Assembly (NCBI RefSeq): GCF_051020975.1
Contig: NW_027478159.1
Coordinates: 8,634,501-8,698,500 of the forward strand
Direction: 5' to 3'
Origin: Osmia lignaria lignaria
Taxonomy: Eukaryota > Arthropoda > Insecta > Hymenoptera > Megachilidae
DNA length: 64,000 bases
The notes below the pieces were generated by a model. The model saw only the letters and a program-made list of their open reading frames with translations. It was not told where the DNA came from and made no database searches. Shown here piece after piece: positions 10,458 to 23,659 of this stretch. The position numbers and the translations under genes were made by a program. Position 1 is the first letter of the stretch, and each line of letters begins with the position of its first letter.

Positions 10458-11745
10458 TCAGAAGCGTAGTTTTCGAGATATATCGAGATATTTAAAAGTT
10501 CCGAAGCCGCACCAACATAATAGAGATACAGAAACACCGTGGCCCCTTTCTTTGAGATAACTCTGCACTATTGCGAGCTGCAAATGCCACTTCCAGCTTA
10601 GCTGTGCAGAAGAAGAACAACAAGATGAAGAAATATCTCGAAATATGTCCGTCAGGCCCCTTCCCTTGAGATAAATCTGCAAATATCTCGGAAACAAAGA
10701 GAGCTATGGCAAAATGTTAAGAGACCTTTTTTGTAGAGAATTAAGTTTCCTACTTTTTATGTTCTATGATATTTTTTGATTAGATGCGTAGTTCTCGAAA
10801 TATATCAAGATATTTAAAAGTTCCGAAGCCGCACCAACATAATAGAGATACAGAAACACCGTGGCCCCTTTCTTTAAGATAACTCTGCACTATTGCGAGC
10901 TGTAAATGCCACTTCCAGCTTAGCTGTGCAGAAGAAGAACAACAAGAAGAAGAAATATCTCGAAATATGTCCGTCAGGCCCCTTCCCTTGAGATATATCT
11001 GCAAATATCTCGGAAACGAAGCGAGCTATGGCGAAATGTTAAGAGACCTTTTTTGTAGAGAATTATGTTTCCTACAATTTATGTTCTATGATATTTTTTG
11101 ATCAGAAGCGTAGTTTTCGAGATATATCGAGATATTTAAAAGTTCCGAAGCCGCACCAACATAATAGAGATACAGAAACACCGTGGCCCCTTTCGTTTAG
11201 ATAACTCTGCACTAGTGCGAGCCGCAAATGCCACTTCCAGCTTAGCTGTGCAGAAGAAGAACAACAAGAAGAAGAAATATCTCGAAATATGTCCGTCAGG
11301 CCCCTTCCCTTGAGATAAATCTGCAAATATCTCGGAAACGAAGCGAGCTATGGCAAAATGTTAAGAGACCTTTTTTGTAGAGAATTAAGTTTCCTACTTT
11401 TTATGTTCTATGATATTTTTTGATCAGATGCGTAGTTCTCGAGATATATCAAGATATGTAAAAGTTCCGAAGCCCCACCAACATAATAGAGATACAGAAA
11501 CACCATGGCCCCTTTCTTTGAGATAACTCTGCACTATTGCGAGCTGCAAATGCCACTTCCAGCTTAGCTGTGCAGAAGAAGAACAACAAGAAGAAGAAAT
11601 ATCTGGAAATATGTCCGTCAGGCCCCTTCCCTTGAGATAAATCTGCAAATATCTCGGAAACGAAGCGAGCTATGGCAAAATGTTGAGAGACCTTTTTTGT
11701 AGAGAATTAAGTTTCCTACTATTTATGTTCTATGATATTTTTGGA
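10458..11745. repeat. Four monomers, partly copied from 6916-8525, beginning with a chimeric monomer
   Basis: Monomer 10458 has a haplotype B front joined to the back of the 6916/7882 type (GATGAAGAAAT, AAACAAAGAGAGC). Then 10780 matches 7238 and 11102 matches 8204. Monomer 11424 is individual, with ATATGTAAAAG, AAGCCCCACC, CACCATGG and ATCTGGAAAT. Confidence 0.7.
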
Positions 11746-13033
11746 TCAGATGCGTAGTTCTCGAGATATATCAAGATATTTAAAAGTTCCGAAGCCGCAC
11801 CAACATAATAGAGATACAGAAACACCGTGGCCCCTTTCTTTGAGATAACTCTGCACTAGAGCGAGCCGCAAATGCCACTTCCAGCTTAGCTGTGCAGAAG
11901 AAGAACAACAAGAAGAAGAAATATCTCGAAATATGTCCGTCAGGCCACTTCCCTTGAGATAAATCTGCAAATATCTCGGAAACGAAGCGAGCTATGGCAA
12001 AATGTTAAGAGACCTTTTTTGTAGAGAATTATGTTTCCTACTTTTTATGTTCTATGATATTTTTTGATCAGACGCGTAGCTCTCGAGATATATCAAGATA
12101 TTTAAAAGTTCCGAAGCCGCACCAACATAATAGAGATACAGAAACAGCGTGGCCCCTTTCTTTGAGATATCTCTGCACTATTGCGAGCTGCAAATGCCAC
12201 TTCCAGCTTAGCTGCGCAGAAGAAGAACAACAAGAAGAAGAAATATCTCGAAATATGTCCGTCAGGCCCCTTCCCTTGAGATAAATCTGCAAATATCTCG
12301 GAAACGAAGCGAGCTATGGCAAAATGTTAAGAGACCTTATTTGCAGAGAATTAAGTTTCCTACTTTTTATGTTCTATGATATTTTTTGATCAGATGCGTA
12401 GTTCTCGAGATATATCAAGATATTTAAAAGTTCCGAAACCGCACCAACATAATAGAGATACAGAAACACCGTGGCCCCTTTCTTTGAGATAACTCTGCAC
12501 TAGAGCGAGCTGTAAATGCCACTTCCAGCTTAGCTGTGCAGAAGAAGAACAACAAGAAGAAGAAATATCTCGAAATATGTCCGTCACGCCCCTTCCCTTG
12601 AGATATATCTGCAAATATCTCGGAAACGAAGCGAGCTATGGCAAAATGTTAAGAGACGTTTTTTGTAGAGAATTAAGTTTCCTACTTTTTATGTTCTATG
12701 ATATTTTTTGATCAGATGCGTAGTTCTCGAGATATATCAAGATATTTAAAAGTTCCGAAGCCGCACCAACATAATAGAGATACAGAAACACCGTGGCCCC
12801 TTTCTTTGAGATAACTCTGCACTATTGCGAGCTGCAAATGCCACTTCCAGCTTAGCTGTGCAGAGGAAGAACAACAAGAAGAAGAAATATCTCGAAATAT
12901 GTCCGTCAGGCCAGTTCCTTTGAGCTGAATCTGCAAATATCTCGGAAACGAAGCGAGCTATGGCAAAATGTTAAGAGACGTTTTTTGTAGAGAATTATGT
13001 TTCCTACAATTCATGTTCTATGATATTTTTTGA
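11746..13033. repeat. Four-monomer block, copy 2 of the 3220-bp period
   Basis: Matches 8526-9813 at 3220 bp with the same rare variants. The copy at 12390 has CTAGAGCGAGCTG, where 9170 has CTAGTGCGAGCTG. After 13033 the order departs from copy 1. Confidence 0.85.
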
Positions 13034-14321
13034 TCAGAAGCGTAGTTTTCGAGATATATCGAGATATTTAAAAGTTCCGAAGCCGCACCAACATAATAGG
13101 GATACAGAAACACCGTGGCCCCTTTCTTTGAGATAACTCTGCACTAGTGCGAGCCGCAAATGCCACTTCCAGCTTAGCTGTGCAGAAGAAGAACAACAAG
13201 AAGAAGAAATATCTCGAAATATGTCCGTCAGGCCAGTTCCTTTGAGCTGAATCTGCAAATATCTCGGAAACGAAGCGAGCTATGGCAAAATGTTAAGAGA
13301 CGTTTTTTGTAGAGAATTATGTTTCCTACAATTTATGTTCTATCATATTTTTTGATCAGAAGCGTAGTTTTCGAGATATATCGGGATATTTAAAAGTTCC
13401 GAAGCCGCACCAACATAATAGGGATACAGAAACACCGTGGCCCCTTTCTTTGAGATAACTCTGCACTAGTGCGAGCCGCAAATGCCACTTCCAGCTTAGC
13501 TGTGCAGAAGAAGAACAACAAGAAGAAGAAATATCTCGAAATATGTCCGTCAGGCCCCTTCCCTTGAGATAAATCTGCAAATATCTCGGAAACGAAGCGA
13601 GCTATGGCGAAATGTTAAGAGACCTTTTTTGTAGAGAATTAAGTTTCCTACTTTTTATCTTCTACGATATTTTTTGATCAGATGCGTAGTTCTCGAGATA
13701 TATCAAGATATTTAAAAGTTCCGAAGCCGCACCAACATAATAGAGATACAGAAACACCGTGGCCCCTTTCTTTGAGATAACTCTGCACTATTGCGAGCTG
13801 CTAATGCCACTTCCAGCTTAGCTGTGCAGAGGAAGAACAACAAGAAGAAGAAATATCTCGAAATATGTCCGTCAGGCCAGTTCCTTTGAGCTGAATCTGC
13901 AAATATCTCGGAAACGAAGCGAGCTATGGCAAAATGTTAAGAGACGTTTTTTGTAGAGAATTATGTTTCCTACAATTTATGTTGTATGATATTTTTTGAT
14001 CAGAAGCGTAGTTTTCGAGATATATCGAGATATTTAAAAGTTCCGAAGCCGCACCAACATAATAGGGATACAGAAACACCGTGGCCCCTTTCTTTGAGAT
14101 AACTCTGCACTAGTGCGAGCCGCAAATGCCACTTCCAGCTTAGCTGTGCAGAAGAAGAACAACAAGAAGAAGAAATATCTCGAAATATGTCCGTCAGGCC
14201 CCTTCCCTTGAGATAAATCTGCAAATATCTCGGAAACAAAGCGAGCTATGGCGAAATGTTAAGAGACCTTTTTTGTAGAGAATTAAGTTTCCTACTTTTT
14301 ATCTTCTACGATATTTTTTGA
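13034..14321. repeat. Four monomers similar to the 3374-4339 region
   Basis: Contains the diverged GAGCTGAATC tail (13034), a CATATTTTTTGATC front with TCGGGATATT (13356), a CTAATG middle (13678) and a monomer with AAACAAAGCG (14000, as in 4018). The types and order resemble 3374-4339 but are not in one fixed offset throughout. Confidence 0.65.
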
Positions 14322-15609
14322 TCAGATGCGTAGTTCTCGAGATATATCAAGATATTTAAAAGTTCCGAAGCCGCACCAACATAATAGAGATACAGAAACA
14401 CCGTGGCCCCTTTCTTTGAGATAACTCTGCACTATTGCGCGCTGCAAATGCCACTTCCAGTTTAGCTGTGCAGAAGAAGAACAACAAGAAGAAGAAATAT
14501 CTCGAAATATGTCCATCAGGACCCTTCCCTTGAGATAAATCTGCAAATATCTCGGAAACGAAGCGAGCTATGGCAAAATGTTAAGAGACCTTTTTTGTAG
14601 AGAATAATGTTTCCTACAATTTACGTTCTATGATATTTTTTGATCAGAAGCGTAGTTTTCGAGATATATCGAGATATTTAAAAGTTCCGAAGCCGCACCA
14701 ACATAATAGAGATACAGAAAAACCGTGGCCCCTTTCTTTGAGATAACTCTGCACTATTGCGACCTGCAAATGCCACTTCCAGCTCAGCTGTGCAGAAGAA
14801 GAACAACAAGAAGAAGAAATATCTCGAAATATGTCCGTCAGGCCACTTCCCTTGAGATAAATCTGCAAATATCTCGGAAACGAAGCGAGCTATGGCAAAA
14901 TGTTAAGAGACCTTTTTTGTAGAGAATTATGTTTCCTACTTTTTATGTTCTATGATATTTTTTGATCAGACGCGTAGCTCTCGAGATATATCAAGATATT
15001 TAAAAGTTCCGAAGCCGCACCAACATAATAGAGATACAGAAACAGCGTGGCCCCTTTCTTTGAGATATCTCTGCACTATTGCGAGCTGCAAATGCCACTT
15101 CCAGCTTAGCTGCGCAGAAGAAGAACAACAAGAAGAAGAAATATCTCGAAATATGTCCGTCAGGCCCCTTCCCTTGAGATAAATCTGCAAATATCTCGGA
15201 AACGAAGCGAGCTATGGCAAAATGTTAAGAGACCTTATTTGCAGAGAATTAAGTTTCCTACTTTTTATGTTCTATGATATTTTTTGATCAGATGCGTAGT
15301 TCTCGAGATATATCAAGATATTTAAAAGTTCCGAAACCGCACCAACATAATAGAGATACAGAAACACCGTGGCCCCTTTCTTTGAGATAACTCTGCACTA
15401 GTGCGAGCTGTAAATGCCACTTCCAGCTTAGCTGTGCAGAAGAAGAACAACAAGAAGAAGAAATATCTCGAAATATGTCCGTCAGGCCCCTTCCCTTGAG
15501 ATATATCTGCAAATATCTCGGAAACGAAGCGAGCTATGGCAAAATGTTAAGAGACGTTTTTTGTAGAGAATTAAGTTTCCTACTTTTTATGTTCTATGAT
15601 ATTTTTTGA
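14322..15609. repeat. Four-monomer block, copy 2 (partner at 1120-2407)
   Basis: Same monomer order and rare variants as 1120-2407, offset 13,202 bp. The match is close over about 1.3 kb. The GACGCGTAGCTC monomer at 14966 also matches 8848 and 12068, so this monomer type has four copies in the window. Confidence 0.85.
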
Positions 15610-16575
15610 TCAGATGCGTAGTTCTCGAGATATATCAAGATATTTAAAAGTTCCGAAGCCGCACCAACATAATAGAGATACAGAAACACCGTGGCCCCTT
15701 TCTTTGAGATAACTCTGCACTATTGCGAGCTGCAAATGCCACTTCCAGCTTAGCTGTGCAGAGGAAGAACAACAAGAAGAAGAAATATCTCGAAATATGT
15801 CCGTCAGGCCAGTTCCTTTGAGCTGAATCTGCAAATATCTCGGAAACGAAGCGAGCTATGGCAAAATGTTAAGAGACGTTTTTTGTAGAGAATTATGTTT
15901 CCAACAATTCATGTTCTATGATATTTTTTGATCAGAAGCGTAGTTTTCGAGATATATCGAGATATTTAAAAGTTCCGAAGCCGCACCAACATAATAGGGA
16001 TACAGAAACACCGTGGCCCCTTTCTTTGAGATAACTCTGCACTAGTGCGAGCCGCGAATGCCACTTCCAGCTTAGCTGTGCAGAAGAAGAACAACAAGAA
16101 GAAGAAATATCTCGAAATATGTCCGTCAGGCCCCTTCCCTTGAGATAAATCTGCAAATATCTCGGAAACGAAGCGAGCTATGGCAAAATGTTAAGAGACC
16201 TTTTTTGTAGAGAATTAAGTTTCCTACTTTCTATGTTCTATGATATTTTTTGATCAGAAGCGTAGTTCTCGAGATATATCAAGATATTTAAAAGTTCGGA
16301 AGCCGCACCAACATAATAGAGATACAGAAACACCGTGGCCCCTTTCTTTGAGATAACTCTGCACTATTGCGAGCTGTAAATGCCACTTCCAGCTTAGCTG
16401 TGCAGAAGAAGAACAACAAGAAGAAGAAATATCTCGAAATATGTCCGTCAGGCCCCTTCCCTTGAGATATATCTGCAAATATCTCGGAAACGAAGCGAGC
16501 TATGGCAAAATGTTAAGAGACCTTTTTTGTAGAGAATTCTGTTTCCTACAATTTATGTTCTATGATATTTTTTGA
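15610..16575. repeat. Three mixed satellite monomers
   Basis: Monomers 15610 (diverged GAGCTGAATC tail), 15932 (haplotype B, GCCGCGAATG) and 16254 (AAGTTCGGAAGCC). The first continues the type order seen at 9492 and 12712, and the latter two carry private substitutions. Confidence 0.7.
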
Positions 16576-17541
16576 TCAGAAGCGTAGTTTTCGAGATATA
16601 TCGAGATATTTAAAAGTTCCGAAGCCGCACCAACATAATAGGGATACAGAAACACCGTGGCCCCTTTCTTTGAGATAACTCTGCACTAGTGCGAGCCGCA
16701 AATGCCACTTCCAGCTTAGCTGTGCAGAAGAAGAACAACAAGAAGAAGAAATATCTCGAAATATGTCCGTCAGGCCCCTTTCCTTGAGATAAATCTGCAA
16801 ATATCTCGGAAACGAAGCGAGCTATGGCAAAATGTTAAGAGACCTTTTTTGTAGAGAATTAAGTTTCCTACTTTTTATCTTCTATGATATTTTTTGATCA
16901 GATGCGTAGTTCTCGAGATATATCAAGATATTTAAAAGTTCCGAAGCCGCACCAACATAATAGAGATACAGAAACACCGTGGCCCCTCTCTTTGAGATAA
17001 CTCTGCACTATTGCGAGCTGGAAATGCCACTTCCAGTTTAGCTGTGCAGAAGAAGGACAACAAGAAGAAGAAATATCTCGAAATATGTCCGTTAGGCCCC
17101 TTCCCTTGAGATAAATCTGCAAATATCTCGGAAACGAAGCGAGCTATGGCGAAATGTTAAGAGACCTTTTTTGTAGAGAATTAAGTTTCCTACTTTTTAT
17201 GTTCTATGATATTTTTTGATCAGATGCGTAGTTCTCGAGATATATCAAGATATTTAAAAGTTCCGAAGCCGCACCAACATAATAGAGATACAGAAACACC
17301 GTGGCCCCTTTCTTTGAGATAACTCTGCACTATTGCGAGCTGCTAATGCCACTTCCAGCTTAGCTGTGCAGAGGAAGAACAACAAGAAGAAGAAATATCT
17401 CGAAATATGTCCGTCAGGCCAGTTCCTTTGAGCTGAATCTGCAAATATCTCGGAAACGAAGCGAGCTATGGCAAAATGTTAAGAGACGTTTTTTGTAGAG
17501 AATTATGTTTCCTACAATTTATGTTCTATGATATTTTTTGA
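16576..17541. repeat. Three-monomer HOR (966 bp), copy 1
   Basis: Monomers 16576 (haplotype B, CCCCTTTCCTTGAG), 16898 (CCTCTCTTTG, GAAGGACAACAAG, CCGTTAGG) and 17220 (CTAATG middle, GAGCTGAATC tail) recur in the same order at 17542, 17864 and 18186. Confidence 0.85.
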
Positions 17542-18507
17542 TCAGAAGCGTAGTTTTCGAGATATATCGAGATATTTAAAAGTTCCGAAGCCGCACCAAC
17601 ATAATAGGGATACAGAAACACCGTGGCCCCTTTCTTTGAGATAACTCTGCACTAGTGCGAGCCGCAAATGCCACTTCCAGCTTAGCTGTGCAGAAGAAGA
17701 ACAACAAGAAGAAGAAATATCTCGAAATATGTCCGTCAGGCCCCTTTCCTTGAGATAAATCTGCAAATATCTCGGAAACGAAGCGAGCTATGGCAAAATG
17801 TTAAGAGACCTTTTTTGTAGGGAATTAAGTTTCCTACTTTTTATCTTCTATGATATTTTTTGATCAGATGCGTAGTTCTCGAGATATATCAAGATATTTA
17901 AAAGTTCCGAAGCCGCACCAACATAATAGAGATACAGAAACACCGTGGCCCCTCTCTTTGAGATAACTCTGCACTATTGCGAGCTGGAAATGCCACTTCC
18001 AGTTTAGCTGTGCAGAAGAAGGACAACAAGAAGAAGAAATATCTCGAAATATGTCCGTTAGGCCCCTTCCCTTGAGATAAATCTGCAAATATCTCGGAAA
18101 CGAAGCGAGCTATGGCGAAATGTTAAGAGACCTTTTTTGTAGAGAATTAAGTTTCCTACTTTTTATGTTCTATGATATTTTTTGATCAGATGCGTAGTTC
18201 TCGAGATATATCAAGATATTTAAAAGTTCCGAAGCCGCACCAACATAATAGAGATACAGAAACACCGTGGCCCCTTTCTTTGAGATAACTCTGCACTATT
18301 GCGAGCTGCTAATGCCACTTCCAGCTTAGCTGTGCAGAGGAAGAACAACAAGAAGAAGAAATATCTCGAAATATGTCCGTCAGGCCAGTTCCTTTGAGCT
18401 GAATCTGCAAATATCTCGGAAACGAAGCGAGCTATGGCAAAATGTTAAGAGACGTTTTTTGTAGAGAATTATGTTTCCTACAATTTATGTTCTATGATAT
18501 TTTTTGA
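17542..18507. repeat. Three-monomer HOR (966 bp), copy 2
   Basis: Direct tandem copy of 16576-17541, with a few differences such as GTAGGGAATT near 17820 where copy 1 has GTAGAGAATT. Its second and third monomers also begin the older block that matches 2730 onward. Confidence 0.85.
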
Positions 18508-20439
18508 TCAGAAGCGTAGTTTTCGAGATATATCGAGATATTTAAAAGTTCCGAAGCCGCACCAACATAATAGGGATACAGAAACACCGTGGCCCCTTTC
18601 TTTGAGATAACTCTGCACTAGTGCGAGCCGCAAATGCCACTTCCAGCTTAGCTGTGCAGAAGAAGAACAACAAGAAGAAGAAATATCTCGAAATATGTCC
18701 GTCAGGCCCCTTCCCTTGAGATAAATCTGCAAATATCTCGGAAACGAAGCGAGCTATGGCGAAATGTTAAGAGACCTTTTTTGTAGAGAATTAAGTTTCC
18801 TACTTTTTATCTTCTACGATATTTTTTGATCAGATGCGTAGTTCTCGAGATATATCAAGATATTTAAAAGTTCCGAAGCCGCACCAACATAATAGAGATA
18901 CAGAAACACCGTGGCCCCTTTCTTTGAGATAACTCTGCACTATTGCGAGCTGCTAATGCCACTTCCAGCTTAGCTGTGCAGAGGAAGAGCAACAAGAAGA
19001 AGAAATATCTCGAAATATGTCCGTCAGGCCAGTTCCTTTGAGCTGAATCTGCAAATATCTCGGAAACGAAGCGAGCTATGGCAAAATGTTAAGAGACGTT
19101 TTTTGTAGAGAATTATGTTTCCTACAATTTATGTTCTATGATATTTTTTGATCAGAAGCGTAGTTTTCGAGATATATCGAGATATTTAAAAGTTCCGAAG
19201 CCGCACCAACATAATAGGGATACAGAAACACCGTGGCCCCTTTCTTTGAGATAACTCTGCACTAGTGCGAGCCGCAAATGCCACTTCCAGCTTAGCTGTG
19301 CAGAAGAAGAACAACAAGAAGAAGAAATATCTGGAAATATGTCCGTCAGGCCCGTTCCTTTGAGCTGAATCTGCAAATATCTCGGAAACGAAGCGAGCTA
19401 TGGCAAAATGTTAAGAGACGTTTTTTGTAGAGAATTATGTTTCCTACAATTTATGTTCTATCATATTTTTTGATCAGAAGCGTAGTTTTCGAGATATATC
19501 GAGATATTTAAAAGTTCCGAAGCCGCACCAACATAATAGAGTTACAGAAACACCGTGGCCCCTTTCTTTGAGATAACTCTGCACTAGTGCGAGCCGCAAA
19601 TGCCACTTCCAGCTTAGCTGTGCAGAAGAAGAACAACAAGAAGAAGAAATATCTCGAAATATGTCCGACAGGCCCCTTCCCTTGAGATAAATCTGCAAAT
19701 ATCTCGGAAACGAAGCGAGCTATGGCGAAATGTTAAGAGACCTTTTTTGTAGAGAATTAAGTTTCCTACTTTTTATCTTCTATGATATTTTTTGATCAGA
19801 TGCGTAGTTCTCGAGATATATCAAGATATTTAAAAGTTCCGAAGCCGCACCAACATAATAGAGATACAGAAACACCGTGGCTCCTTTCTTTGAGATAACT
19901 CTGCACTATTGCGAGCTGCAAATGCCACTTCCAGCTTAGCTGTGCAGAAGAAGAACAACAAGAAGAAGAAATATCCCGAAATATCTCCGTCAGGCCCCTT
20001 CCCTTGAGATATATCTGCAAATATCTCGGAAACGAAGCGAGCTATGGCAAAATGTTAAGAGACCTTTTTTGTAGAGAATTAAGTTTCCTACTTTTTATGT
20101 TCTATGATATTTTTCGATCAGAGGCGTAGTTCTCGAGATATATCAAGATATTTAAAAGTTCCGAAGCCGCACCAACATAATAGAGATACAGAAACACCGT
20201 GGCCCCTTTCTTTGAGATAACTCTGCACTATTGCGCGCTGCAAATGCCACTTCCAGTTTAGCTGTGCAGAAGAAGAACAACAAGAAGAAGAAATATCTCG
20301 AAATATGTCCATCAGGACCCTTCCCTTGAGATAAATCTGCAAATATCTCGGAAACGAAGCGAGCTATGGCAAAATGTTAAGAGACCTTTTTTGTAGAGAA
20401 TAATGTTTCCTACAATTTACGTTCTATGATATTTTTTGA
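18508..20439. repeat. Six monomers of the old block, copy 2 (partner within 3374-5627)
   Basis: Monomers 18508, 18830, 19152, 19474 and 19796 correspond to 3374, 3696, 4018, 4340 and 4662; 20118 then corresponds to 5306. The 4984 monomer has no counterpart here. Private changes include ATCTGGAAAT (19152) and GGCTCC (19796). Confidence 0.75.
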
Positions 20440-22693
20440 TCAGAAGCGTAGTTTTCGAGATATATCGAGATATTTAAAAGTTCCGAAGCCGCACCAACAT
20501 AATAGAGATACAGAAAAACCGTGGCCCCTTTCTTTGAGATAACTCTGCACTATTGCGACCTGCAAATGCCACTTCCAGCTCAGCTGTGCAGAAGAAGAAC
20601 AACAAGAAGAAGAAATATCTCGAAATATGTCCGTCAGGCCCGTTCCTTTGAGCTGAATCTGCAAATATCTCGGAAACGAAGCGAGCTATGGCAAAATGTT
20701 AAGAGACGTTTTTTGTAGAGAATTATGTTTCCTACAATTTATGTTGTATCATATTTTTTGATCAGAAGCGTAGTTTTCGAGATATATCGAGATATTTAAA
20801 AGTTCCGAAGCCGCACCAACATAATAGAGATACAGAAACACCGTGGCCCCTTTCTTTGAGATAACTCTGCACTAGTGCGAGCCGCAAATGCCACTTCCAG
20901 CTTAGCTGTGCAGAAGAAGAACAACAAGAAGAAGAAATATCTCGAAACATGTCCGACAGGCCCCTTCCCTTGAGATAAATCTGCAAATATCTCGGAAACG
21001 AAGCGAGCTATGGCGAAATGTTAAGAGACCTGTTTTGTAGAGAATTAAGTTTCCTACTTTTTATCTTCTATGATATTTTTTGATCAGATGCGTAGTTCTC
21101 GAGATATATCAAGATATTTAAAAGTTCCGAAGCCGCACCAACATAATAGAGATACAGAAACACCGTGGCCCCTTTCTTTGAGATAACTCTGCATTATTGC
21201 GCGCTGCAAATGCCACTTCCAGCTTAGCTGTGCAGAAGAAGAACAACAAGAAGAAGAAATATCTCGAAATATGTCCGTCAGGCCCCTTCCCTTGAGATAA
21301 ATCTGCAAATACCTCGGAAACGAAGCGAGCTATGGCAAAATGTTAAGAGACCTTTTTTGTAGAGAATTAAGTTTCCTACTTTTTATGTTCTATGATATTT
21401 TTCGATCAGAGGCGTAGTTCTCGAGATATATCAAGATATTTAAAAGTTCCGAAGCCGCACCAACATAATAGAGATACAGAAACACCGTGGCCCCTTTCTT
21501 TGAGATAACTCTGCACGATTGCGAGCTGGAAATGCCACTTCCAGTTTAGCTGTGCAGAAGAAGAACAACAAGAAGAAGAAATATCTCGAAATATGTCCAT
21601 CAGGACCCTTCCCTTGAGATAAATCTGCAAATATCTCGGAAACGAAGCGAGCTATGGCAAAATGTTAAGAGACCTTTTTTGTAGAGCATAATGTTTCCTA
21701 CAATTTACGTTCTATGATATTTTTTGATCAGAAGCGTAGTTTTCGAGATATATCGAAATATTTAAAAGTTCCGAAGCCGCACCAACATAATAGAGATACA
21801 GAAACACCGTGGCCCCTTTCTTTGAGATAATTCTGCACTATTGCGAGCTGCAAATGCCACTTCCAGCTTAGCTGTGCAGAAGAAGAACAACAAGAAGAAG
21901 AAATATCTCGAAATATGTCCGTCAGGCCCCTTCCCTTGAGATATATCTGCAAATATCTCGGAAACGAAGCGAGCTATGGCGAAATGTTAAGAGACCTTTT
22001 TTGTAGAGAATTAAGTTTCCTACTTTTTATCTTTCACGATATTTTTTGATCAGATGCGTAGTTCTCGAGATATATCAAGATATTTAAAAGTTCCGAAGCC
22101 GCACCAACATAATAGAGATACAGAAACACCGTGGCCCCTTTCTTTGAGATAACTCTGCACTATTGCGAGCTGCTAATGCCACTTCCAGCTTAGCTGTGCA
22201 GAGGAAGAACAACAAGAAGAAGAAATATCTCGAAATATGTCCGTCAGGCCAGTTCCTTTGAGCTGAATCTGCAAATATCTCGGAAACGAAGCGAGCTATG
22301 GCAAAATGTTAAGAGACGTTTTTTGTAGAGAATTATGTTTCCTACAATTTATGTTCTATGATATTTTTTGAACAGAAGCGTAGTTTTCGAGATATATCGA
22401 GATATTTAAAAGTTCCGAAGCCGCACCAACATAATAGGGATACAGAAACACCGTGGCCCCTTTCTTTGAGATAACTCTGCACCATTGCGAGCTGCAAATG
22501 CCACTTCCAGCTTAGCTGTGCAGAAGAAGACCAACAAGAAGAAGAAATATCTCGAAATATGTCCGTCGGCCCCCTTCCCTTGAGATAAATCTGCAAATAT
22601 CTCGGAAACGAAGCGAGCTATGGCAAAATGTTAAGAGACCTTATTTGTAGAGAATTAAGTTTCCTACTTTTTATGTTCTATGATATTATTTGA
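20440..22693. repeat. Ten-monomer period (3220 bp), copy 1
   Basis: Seven monomers (20440, 20762, 21084, 21406, 21728, 22050, 22372) recur at 23660 onward at exactly 3220 bp. Shared rare variants are CCTGTTTTGTAG, GCATTATTGCGCG, AATACCTCGG, GATAATTCTGC and TTTGAACAGAAGCG. The last monomer is copied only in its front half in copy 2. Confidence 0.87.
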
Positions 22694-23659
22694 TCAGATG
22701 CGTGGCTCTCGAGATATATCAAGATATTTAAAAGTTCCGAAGCCGCACCAACATAATAGAGATACAGAAACACCGTGGCCCCTTTCTTTCAGATAACTCT
22801 GCACTATTGCGAGCTGGAAATGCCACTTCCTGTTTAGCTGTGCAGAAGAAGAACAACAAGAAGAAGAAATATCCCGAAATATGTCCGTCAGGCCCCTTCC
22901 CTTGAGATAAATCTGCATATATCTCGGAAACGAAGCGAGCTATGGCAAAATGTTAAGAGACCTTTTTGATAGAGAATGAAGTTTCCTACTTCTTATGTTC
23001 TATGATATTTTTTGATCAGATGCGTAGTTCTCGAGATATATCAAGATATTTAAAAGTTCCGAAGCCGCACCAACATAATAGAGATACAGAAACACCGTGG
23101 CCCCTTTCTTTGAGATAACTCTGCACTATTGCGAGCTGCAAATGCCACTTCCAGCTTAGCTGTGCAGAAGAAGAACAACAAGAAGAAGAAATATCTCGAA
23201 ATATGTCCGTCAGGCCCCTTCCCTTGAGATATATCTGCAAATATCTCGGAAACGAAGCGAGCTATGGCAAAATGTTAAGAGACCTTTTTTGTAGAGAATT
23301 ATGTTTCCTACAATTTAGGTTCTATGATATTTTTTGGTCAGAAGCGTAGTTTTCGAGATATATCGAGATATTTAAAAGTTCCGAAGCCGCACCAACATAA
23401 TAGGGATACAGAAACACCGTGGCCCCTTTCTTTGAGATAACTCTGCACTAGTGCGAGCCGCAAATGCCACTTCCAGCTTAGCTGTGCAGAAGAAGAACAA
23501 CAAGAAGAAGAAATATCTCGAAATATGTCCGACAGGCCCCTTCCCTTGAGATAAATCTGCAAATATCTCGGAAACGAAGCGAGCTATGGCGAAATGTTAA
23601 GAGACCTTTTTTGTAGAGAATTAAGTTTCCTACTTTTTATCTTCTATGATATTTTTTGA
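22694..23659. repeat. Three-monomer spacer between the 10-mer copies
   Basis: Monomer 22694 carries several private changes (GCGTGGCTCTCGAG, CTTCCTGTTTAGC, ATATCCCGAAAT, CTGCATATATC, TTTTTGATAGAGAATGAAG). Its back half is reused in the chimeric monomers at 25592 and 26879. Monomer 23016 is reused at 25914. Confidence 0.8.
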
